A stretch of 59,734 nucleotides of DNA, from assembly GCF_021129195.1 (NCBI RefSeq), contig NZ_JAJOHW010000085.1:1-59734 (forward strand), read 5' to 3'. Shown piece by piece: positions 54,079 through 59,734 of this stretch. Position 1 is the first letter of the stretch, and every line of letters starts with the position of its first letter. The DNA is from Chromobacterium aquaticum. GTDB lineage: Bacteria > Pseudomonadota > Gammaproteobacteria > Burkholderiales > Chromobacteriaceae. The translations under genes were made by a program, and so were the position numbers. A model generated the notes under the pieces. It searched no databases and was not told the origin of the DNA. It worked only from the letters and a program-made list of their open reading frames with translations.

Positions 54079-54828
54079 ATGAAAGCCATCACAGTAGCCA
54101 CCTACAACATCCACAAAGGCATGTCGCCGCTGAACCGCCATGTGCGGCTGGGCGACATGGCCTCCGCGCTGGAATCCATAGACGCCGATGTACTGTTTCT
54201 GCAGGAGGTGCAGGGCCGCAACGTGGAGCGCGCCTTGCAGCACGCCAGTTGGCCCAAGCTGCCGCAACACCATTTCCTGGCGCGGCGGCTGGATCACAAA
54301 GCGGCGTATGGCCTGAACGCGGCGTATGAGCATGGCCACCACGGCAATGCCTTGCTGACCCGTTTTCCGATCAATACCTGGTGCAACCGCGATATCTCGG
54401 TCAACCGTTTCGAGAGCCGTGGGCTGCTGCACTGCCAAGTGACGCCGGCCGGCTGGAAGCGGCCGGTGGTGACCTTGTGCGGGCATTTCAATCTGTTGGC
54501 GCGGGACCGGCGCAAGCAGTACCTGGACCTGGCGCGCTATGTGCGCGAGAACGTGCCGGCCGATGTGCCGCTGATCCTGGCCGGCGATTTCAACGATTGG
54601 CGCGAGGAGGCCACCGAGCAGTTGATGGACAGCCTGGGCCTGGTGGAGGTGTTCGATCAGCTGTTTGGCCGCCATGCGCGCAGTTTCCCGGCGCGGCTGC
54701 CGATGCTGGCGCTGGACCGCATCTATGTGCGCGGGCTGAAGCCGCTGGAGGCGGAGGTGCTGAAGGGGGCGCCGTGGTCGCGGCTGTCGGATCATTTGCC
54801 GTTGGCCGCCAGTCTGGTGCCGGCGTAG
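54079..54828 (+). CDS. ybhP: Endonuclease/exonuclease/phosphatase family protein, YbhP-like
   Basis: Encodes 249 residues with the EEP fold: VATYNIHKGM near the start, LFLQEVQGRN, then GHFNLLARDRRKQYLDL, LAGDFNDW near the C-terminal third, and SDHLPLAASL at the end. The Asn, Glu, Asp and His metal and catalytic residues are in place. E. coli YbhP is of unknown substrate and lies beside a cardiolipin synthase gene, which is absent here. The ATG at 54079 has only a weak ribosome site. Repeat-family ends border the gene on both sides. Confidence 0.83.
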   Translation: MKAITVATYNIHKGMSPLNRHVRLGDMASALESIDADVLFLQEVQGRNVERALQHASWPKLPQHHFLARRLDHKAAYGLNAAYEHGHHGNALLTRFPINTWCNRDISVNRFESRGLLHCQVTPAGWKRPVVTLCGHFNLLARDRRKQYLDLARYVRENVPADVPLILAGDFNDWREEATEQLMDSLGLVEVFDQLFGRHARSFPARLPMLALDRIYVRGLKPLEAEVLKGAPWSRLSDHLPLAASLVPA

Positions 54829-54853
54829 TGCCTGTTTACGATCGTTGCGCGTC
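54826..54853 (+). repeat. Partial palindromic repeat, copy R8 (one end)
   Basis: It overlaps the TAG stop of the YbhP-like gene and reads GTGCCTGTTTACGATCGTTG, matching the left end of the repeat family (GAGCCTGTTTACGATCTGC), then GCGCGTCG. The other arm and core are absent. Confidence 0.5.
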
Positions 54854-54894
54854 GTGAGGCGTGGCATCAGTTGAATCCGCTACGCGGATAAGGA

Positions 54895-54921
54895 ACAGGG
54901 CGCCGCAATGCGGCGCCCTGT
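54895..54921. terminator. Terminator between the YbhP-like gene and receptor 4
   Basis: ACAGGGCGCCGC and GCGGCGCCCTGT form a perfect 12-bp stem with an AAT loop. It lies between convergent genes and closely resembles the one after arsH. Confidence 0.72.
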
Positions 54922-54935
54922 CGCATTGCGGCGTG

Positions 54936-56681
54936 TCAGATGTGGAAGCGTTCCACCACGTTCTTGAGCTTGCTGGCGTGGCCGTTGAGTTCGCTGAGGG
55001 TGGCGCTGGCGCCTTGCGCCACCTCGGAGGTGCTGCGGGTCATGCCGTTGATGTGCTCGGTGGTGTGGGCGATATTGCCGACGGCGGTGGATTGCTCGCG
55101 GGTGGCGTGGGTGATCTGGGTGAAGGTGTCCACCACTTGCCGCATCAGGCCGCCGATGTTCTCGATTTCGCTGGCGGCGCCCTGGGCCAGGTCCACGCTT
55201 TGATCCACGGTGGAACGCGCCTGCTGCATGCTGGCGACGGTGCCGGCGGTTTGCTGGCGCATGCCCTGGGTCATCTGGGTGATTTCGGTGGTGGCCTGGG
55301 CGGTGCGCTCGGCCAGCTTGCGCACTTCGTCGGCCACCACGGCGAAGCCGCGGCCCATTTCGCCGGCGCGGGCGGCTTCGATGGCGGCGTTCAAGGCCAA
55401 GAGATTGGTTTGGTCGGCGATGTCCTTGATCACATTGACGATGGAGCTGATTTCCTCCGAGCGGGTGCCCAGCGAGTTCAGGGTGTCGCTGAGGCTGGAC
55501 ATGGCTTGCGACAGTTTGCCGACTTCGGCGGACACCTGATGCACGGCCAGGCGGCCGCGTTCGGCGCTGCTATTGGCCTGGGAGATGATGGCGTTGGCGT
55601 CGGCGGTGGTGTCGGCGACATGGGTGACGCTGACGGTGATCTGCTCGATGGTGGCGGCGCTGGAGCTGATGGCCTGGTTGACCTGATCGGCGTCGTCGCT
55701 GATGCGGCTGGTGGTCTGGTGCAGGGAGCCGACGGCGCTGACCAGCTGCCCGGCGTTGTTGTTGACTTCGCCGATCAGCCGGCGCAAGCGCTGGTTCATC
55801 ACGCCGATCTGGCCCAGCGCGCTGGCTTCCGGCGCCTTGGGCACGTCCACCGCCAGGTTGCCGGAGGCGATTTCCTGCAGCACGCCTTCGATGTCGGTGA
55901 CCGAGCCGCCCAACTGGGTGTGGATCTGACGCCGGCCCAGCAGGATCAGCAGCAGGATTTCGCCCACCAGCAGCACGATGGCTGTGAGGAATTGCAGCTG
56001 GCTATTGGACAGGCGGTCCTTGGCCTGCGCCAGCGCGGCATTGGTGCGCTGGTCCAGCAGCACGAAGAAGTCGTCGATGGGCTTCATGATCTGGGCCTTG
56101 AACTGGTGGTATTCCTTGCTGTGCACCAGTTTGCGCGCCAGTTCCATGTCCGGCTGGCCGCTGACGGTGTACTGGCCCTGGGCATCGGCGAACTTGCCCT
56201 TGACCGCGTTCATCGCCCGCACTTCCAGTTTGACCAGGCCGTCGGAATTGGCCTGCGCTTCCTTGAGCTTGGCGAACTCGCCCTCGGTGAAGCCGGCTTG
56301 CTGCATCAGGGTTTGCAGCGGCACGGTTTCGCTGTCCGGCCGGGGTTTGTCCTGGCCGGCGGCGACGAAGTCCCAGTAGATGCGGTTGTACTCCTGCGGC
56401 CGCGGCGCCTTGCCGTTGCGGATGTCCAGCACCCGGTTGTATTGCTGCTCATAGCTGGGGTCGCCGGTGACGACATAGGTGCGGCCCAGCCTGGTCAGGT
56501 CATCCGAGCTTTGTCGCAGTTCCGAGGCCAGCAGGTAGGAGTGGTAGCGGTTTTCGCTGGCCTCGTTCATCGCGCCCACGGCCTGGCGCATGGAGATGAA
56601 GGTGTAGATCACGCCGATAAAGGTGAGCGCGATGAGCAGCAGCAGGCCGGTGATGGCCTGGCTGGCGCGAAAGTTTTTCAT
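54936..56681 (-). CDS. Methyl-accepting chemotaxis protein 4
   Basis: Encodes 581 residues. TM1 ([20 protein letters not shown], about 10-29) and TM2 ([19 protein letters not shown], near 235-253) bound a periplasmic domain containing [17 protein letters not shown] and [13 protein letters not shown], a sensor type shared with receptor 5. HAMP and the signalling hairpin ([22 protein letters not shown]) follow. A GAGGAGATCTCCAC site precedes the ATG at 56681, 46 bp after the receptor 5 stop, so both are in one operon. Confidence 0.93.
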   Translation of the reverse strand: MKNFRASQAITGLLLLIALTFIGVIYTFISMRQAVGAMNEASENRYHSYLLASELRQSSDDLTRLGRTYVVTGDPSYEQQYNRVLDIRNGKAPRPQEYNRIYWDFVAAGQDKPRPDSETVPLQTLMQQAGFTEGEFAKLKEAQANSDGLVKLEVRAMNAVKGKFADAQGQYTVSGQPDMELARKLVHSKEYHQFKAQIMKPIDDFFVLLDQRTNAALAQAKDRLSNSQLQFLTAIVLLVGEILLLILLGRRQIHTQLGGSVTDIEGVLQEIASGNLAVDVPKAPEASALGQIGVMNQRLRRLIGEVNNNAGQLVSAVGSLHQTTSRISDDADQVNQAISSSAATIEQITVSVTHVADTTADANAIISQANSSAERGRLAVHQVSAEVGKLSQAMSSLSDTLNSLGTRSEEISSIVNVIKDIADQTNLLALNAAIEAARAGEMGRGFAVVADEVRKLAERTAQATTEITQMTQGMRQQTAGTVASMQQARSTVDQSVDLAQGAASEIENIGGLMRQVVDTFTQITHATREQSTAVGNIAHTTEHINGMTRSTSEVAQGASATLSELNGHASKLKNVVERFHI

Positions 56682-56727
56682 GTGGAGATCTCCTCGCAGT
56701 ACTGCAGACTATTGTGGCGGTGGCCGG

Positions 56728-58422
56728 TCAAGGGCGGGGTCCATGACCCGTGGAGGCGTGGCCGGCAATGGGTTCTCCGGGTTGGGGAGCGGGAGCGGTG
56801 TCGGCATGGAAGCGCTGCATCTGGGCGTGCACTTGGTCCGCATGGCCGCGGCTTTCCGCCGAGATGGCGGCGAGTTCTTCCACCAGGCCGGCGTTGTGCC
56901 GGATGGCGGCGCTCAATTGCTGGATGGTGGCGTTGATTTGTCCCACGCCGTGCGCCTGTTCGTTGGCGGCGGCGGCGATTTCATGGATCAGGCCGGCGGT
57001 TTTGGCGCTGGAGGCGACGATGGCCGCCAGTTGCGCGCCGGCCTTGCCGGCGAGCTGGACGCCGTTGGCGGCCATGCCGCTGATTTCGCGCGCCGCCACC
57101 TGGCTGCGTTCGGCCAGCTTGCGCACTTCCTGGGCCACGATGGAGAAGCCGCGGCCTTGCTCGCCGGCGCGGGCGGATTCGATGGCGGCGTTGAGCGCCA
57201 GCAGATTGGTTTGATAGGCGATGTCGTCTATCACCGAGATGTGTTCCGCGATGCGCTGCATGCTGAGCACGGTGTGCTGGACCACTTCGCCGCCGTGGCG
57301 CGCGTCTTCCGCCGCCTGCATGGCCATGGTTTCGGTGAGCTTGGCGTTGTCGCTGCTCTGGCTGACGGCGGAGGAGATCTGCTCCAGCGAGCAGGCGGCC
57401 TCGGCCAGGCTGGCGGCCTGGCCGCTGGTATTGCGCGAGAACTGCTGCGAGGTGCGGTTGATTTGCGCCGACATCATCGACAGATGGCCGGCGCCGCGCC
57501 GTGAATCGTCGATCGCCTGGCTGAGCGTGGTGACGGTTTGCAGTATCGCTTCCGCCAGGCTGCCGCGCGGGTAGCCGCCGGGCGGGGCCGCCGCGGCCAG
57601 CTTGCCGGCGGCCACCGCCTGCATCAGCCGGGTGACGCGCAGCGGTTCGTCGCCCAACATCGCGAACAGCCGGCGGTATATCGTCCAGAACATCAACAGT
57701 CCCAGCGCGCAGCCGGCCAGCATCAGGCCGATGACGATGGCCAGCCAGAGTCCGGCCCGTTCCCGCGCGCTGGCGACGGCGCGGTTGGTGCGCTGTTCCA
57801 TCAATTGGTAGAAGGCGTCCACCGGCTGCATGATGGCGGCCTTGTCCACATGGTATTGGTGGTCGTGCAGAATGCGCCTGGCCAGCTCCGGGTCCGGCGG
57901 GCCTTGCCGGCTGTAGCCGCCCTGGCCGTCGGCGAAGCGGCCTTTCATCGCGTTCATCGCCGCGGTTTCGGTGGCGACCAGGCGGTCGGAATTGGCCTGG
58001 GCCTGGCCCAGCATGTCGAATTCCCGCTGGCTGAAGCCGGCCTGGCGCATCAGTTGCTGCAGCGGGACGGCGGGGCCGTCCGGCTGCGGCTTGTGTTCGT
58101 CCGCGGCCATGAAGTCCCAGTAGATGCGGTTGTAGTGCTGAGGGCGCGGCAGCTGGCCGTTGCGTATCGCCAGCACCGCCCAGTACTGGCGTTCGTAGCG
58201 CGGGTCTCCGGTTTCGGCGTAGGTGCGGACCAGGCGGGTGAGGTCGTCCGAGCTTTGCCTCAACTCATTGGCCAGCAAATAGCTTTGATTGCGCTGCGCC
58301 TCGGCCTGGGCCTGTAAATCCAGTTCTTGCCGCAGCCGCAATGTGCAGAGCAGGAGCAGCAACAAGAGCAGGGCGAAGACGCCGGCGCTGGCCGTCAGCA
58401 GTGATTTGATGCTCAGTTTCAT
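56728..58422 (-). CDS. Methyl-accepting chemotaxis protein 5
   Basis: Encodes 564 residues. TM1 is leucine-rich ([16 protein letters not shown], about 15-30). The sensor domain shares [21 protein letters not shown] and [11 protein letters not shown] with receptor 4. TM2 is near 222-242 ([21 protein letters not shown]). The signalling hairpin is variant: [23 protein letters not shown], with [15 protein letters not shown] instead of [15 protein letters not shown]. The C-terminus is proline-rich. It is the first gene of the receptor 5-receptor 4 pair and is divergent from the STAS-cheA genes. Confidence 0.92.
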   Translation of the reverse strand: MKLSIKSLLTASAGVFALLLLLLLLCTLRLRQELDLQAQAEAQRNQSYLLANELRQSSDDLTRLVRTYAETGDPRYERQYWAVLAIRNGQLPRPQHYNRIYWDFMAADEHKPQPDGPAVPLQQLMRQAGFSQREFDMLGQAQANSDRLVATETAAMNAMKGRFADGQGGYSRQGPPDPELARRILHDHQYHVDKAAIMQPVDAFYQLMEQRTNRAVASARERAGLWLAIVIGLMLAGCALGLLMFWTIYRRLFAMLGDEPLRVTRLMQAVAAGKLAAAAPPGGYPRGSLAEAILQTVTTLSQAIDDSRRGAGHLSMMSAQINRTSQQFSRNTSGQAASLAEAACSLEQISSAVSQSSDNAKLTETMAMQAAEDARHGGEVVQHTVLSMQRIAEHISVIDDIAYQTNLLALNAAIESARAGEQGRGFSIVAQEVRKLAERSQVAAREISGMAANGVQLAGKAGAQLAAIVASSAKTAGLIHEIAAAANEQAHGVGQINATIQQLSAAIRHNAGLVEELAAISAESRGHADQVHAQMQRFHADTAPAPQPGEPIAGHASTGHGPRP

Positions 58423-58510
58423 AGGCCTCCCGCCATGCCGCTTGTTGCCCGGCCCGTGCCGGCGCGGTGCCGGCTGTTATCGTTATAGGTAGTTGTGCTT
58501 GCATTGCCAG

Positions 58511-58537
58511 CTATCCGCGCCCGGTTTCTGTTTTTTA
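58511..58537 (-). promoter_or_regulatory. Possible sigma-28 promoter before receptor 5
   Basis: On the minus strand TAAAAAAC (58530-58537), 11 bp, then GCGGATAG (58511-58518). This resembles the flagellar sigma-28 consensus TAAA-N15-GCCGATAA. A TATAAC also lies at 58482-58487, so the start is uncertain. Confidence 0.35.
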
Positions 58538-58553
58538 TAAAACAATCCATTTC

Positions 58554-58582
58554 TTGACTACTTACCGTGCGAACACTTAAGT
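58554..58582 (+). promoter_or_regulatory. Possible promoter of the STAS-cheA operon
   Basis: TTGACT (58554-58559) and TTAAGT (58577-58582) are spaced by 17 bp, about 40 bp before the STAS gene start. The -10 is weak. Confidence 0.35.
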
Positions 58583-58623
58583 AAAAACAGTGAGTTAAAA
58601 CCCATCTGGCGTCTGCTTTGGGA

Positions 58624-58932
58624 ATGGATATGGCATTGCATCTGGAAACCGCCGATGGCTGGGCCTGGGCCAGCCTGAGCGGGGAGTTGACGGTCTATAC
58701 CGCGGCGCAGCTGAAAAGCGAGCTGCTGCCCTTGCTGGAGTACGAGGCGGTGTCGCTGGGTTTTGCCGGCGTCACCGAGCTGGACGGCTGCGCGGTGCAA
58801 TTGCTGCTGGTGTTTGGCCGGCAGGCGCGGCGCGTGGAGTGGCGAGCGGACAATCCCTTGCTGTGCGAGGCGTTTGGGCTGCTGGGGGTGACACTGACGC
58901 CGCCGCCGGGAGGCGTTGGTGGACTGGGCTAA
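58624..58932 (+). CDS. STAS-domain protein of the chemotaxis operon
   Basis: Encodes 102 residues. The sequence LSGELTVYTAAQLKSELLPLL, then SLGFAGVTELDGCAVQLLLVFGR, is that of a STAS (anti-sigma-antagonist-like) fold; the usual phosphorylated Ser is replaced by Gly in TELDGCAVQ. Such proteins precede cheA in several betaproteobacterial chemotaxis clusters. Two ATG codons (58624 and 58630) are possible; the first is used. It overlaps the cheA start by 14 bp, so translation is coupled. Confidence 0.82.
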   Translation: MDMALHLETADGWAWASLSGELTVYTAAQLKSELLPLLEYEAVSLGFAGVTELDGCAVQLLLVFGRQARRVEWRADNPLLCEAFGLLGVTLTPPPGGVGGLG

Positions 58933-59734
58933 GGCCAGGGCGATTTTCCTGGAGGAGTCGCGCGAGTTGTGCGCGGCGCTGGAGGGCGCCTTGCTGGACC
59001 CGGTGGCCTTTCCCGCCAATGCCGAGACTTTCAATTTGTTGCTGCGCACCGCGCACACCATCAAGGGTTCGGCCGGCACTTTCGGCTACGAGGCGCTGGT
59101 GGCCTTCGCCCATGCGCTGGAGAGCGTGCTGGAGCGCTTGCGCGGCGGCAAGATCACGCTTGGCGACGAATTGGTCAGCCTGCTGCTGGCTGGCAACGAT
59201 CATCTGCGGCGCATGCTGGACGCGGTGGAGGCGGTGGCGGTGGACGCCGAGCCGGATTGGCCGGACGGCGCGCCGCTGTTGCAGCGCTTGCAGTTGTTCC
59301 TGCTGGAGGACGCGGCATGCGCGGTTCCGGGCGAGGAGGCGCTGGACGCCGCCGCCACGCCTTGCTGGCAGTTGTCGCTGCGTTTCTATCCCGATTTGTT
59401 CCGCGACGGTTTCGATCCCTTGGCCTGCCTGCGTTATTTGGCGCAGTTGGGCCGCTTGAGCGCGGTGGCGCCGGTGTGGCCGCCGCTGCCGGAGTTCGCC
59501 GAACTGGAGCCGACGGATTGCCTGCTTGGCCTGGAGTTGAGCCTGGAGAGTTCGGCCAGCCTGGAGCAGGTGCGCGATGCGTTCGAGTTCATCGCCGAGG
59601 GCAGCCTGGTGGGGATATTGCCGCCGCATGCGCCGCTGGCGGCGTTCCGCGCGCTGGCGGAGCGGCTGGGCGCGTCGATAGAGCCGCAGTTGGAGCGCTG
59701 GCTGGCGCGCGGCGCGCTGACGCCGATGGAGGCG
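58919..59734 (+). CDS. cheA: Chemotaxis histidine kinase CheA (5' part; continues beyond window)
   Basis: At least 272 residues, open to the last base. The phosphotransfer domain (about 1-110) has the phosphorylated His46 in RTAHTIKGSAGTFG. The next region, about 160-260 (CWQLSLRFYPDLFRDGFDPL), fits the domain between the phosphotransfer and response-regulator-binding parts. The GTG at 58919 follows CGGGAGGCG and overlaps the STAS gene end. The dimerisation, ATPase and CheW-like domains lie outside. It presumably acts with the receptors here. Confidence 0.92.
   Translation, partial: MDWAKARAIFLEESRELCAALEGALLDPVAFPANAETFNLLLRTAHTIKGSAGTFGYEALVAFAHALESVLERLRGGKITLGDELVSLLLAGNDHLRRMLDAVEAVAVDAEPDWPDGAPLLQRLQLFLLEDAACAVPGEEALDAAATPCWQLSLRFYPDLFRDGFDPLACLRYLAQLGRLSAVAPVWPPLPEFAELEPTDCLLGLELSLESSASLEQVRDAFEFIAEGSLVGILPPHAPLAAFRALAERLGASIEPQLERWLARGALTPMEA

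Noticed and set aside
1-59734. tRNA, rRNA, CRISPR arrays or complete insertion sequences
   Set aside because: None was found on reading both strands; no cloverleaf with conserved GTTCRA arm, no regular repeat-spacer array and no transposase frame.

Overview
The window is a high-GC (roughly 65%) Gram-negative chromosomal segment. Gene content points to a betaproteobacterium of the Neisseriales, most likely Chromobacterium or a close relative. This rests on aconitase B, CysM, five chemoreceptors, LpxO-type and CtlX-type enzymes and overall protein character; it is inference, since no rRNA or marker gene is present. I see no tRNA, rRNA, CRISPR array, phage module or complete insertion sequence.

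Layout. 1-5.1 kb: C-terminal part of a very large protein of unknown function, cysM and a YfcF-type glutathione transferase. 5.2-8.0 kb (minus strand): ketone-body/PHB cluster adc, bdhA and a patatin. 8.1-15.1 kb: an unknown small protein with a long structured leader, nagD, a LysR/hydrolase divergent pair, rhlE and hflX. 15.2-17.1 kb: a tightly packed cassette of three unknown genes. 17.2-22.5 kb: yheS-type ABC-F, an HhH protein, a zinc-ribbon membrane protein, an LpxO-type hydroxylase and ctlX. 22.8-25.7 kb: arsenic resistance, arsR-arsC-acr3 divergent from arsH. 25.8-29.4 kb: a DppA-type binding protein, an SDR and a LysR regulator. 29.6-33.3 kb: a complete betaine/choline-type ABC importer. 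33.3-37.6 kb: an XRE regulator, a NADAR protein, fbp, a periplasmic binding protein and a LysR regulator divergent from acnB (37.8-40.4 kb). 40.7-45.2 kb: two AT-rich small membrane genes, a MATE pump, an AAC(6')-like acetyltransferase, a 52-aa zinc-ribbon protein, mdtJI and a binding protein. 45.3-47.1 kb: ggt. 47.2-59.7 kb: a chemotaxis region with five methyl-accepting proteins, a STAS protein and the start of cheA, interrupted by a basic lysine-rich protein, a second member of the 8.1-kb unknown family and a YbhP-like hydrolase.

The most unusual structure is a family of palindromic repeats at gene 3' ends. Three full copies are exactly 140 bp, each flanked by a 3-bp direct duplication (TAA, TAA, TTA). 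A fourth is 150 bp and sits in the loop of the hflX terminator. Two short forms (47-49 bp) and two decayed copies are also present. Copies differ in sequence but keep their arms complementary, and several begin in or at a stop codon. This looks like a MITE-like, non-autonomous family.

The second notable item is a pair of paralogous small genes of unknown function (8.2 and 51.3 kb). Each lies behind its own TTGACA promoter and a ~200-nt structured leader with shared sequence blocks, and one has an extra 43-codon overlapping ORF.
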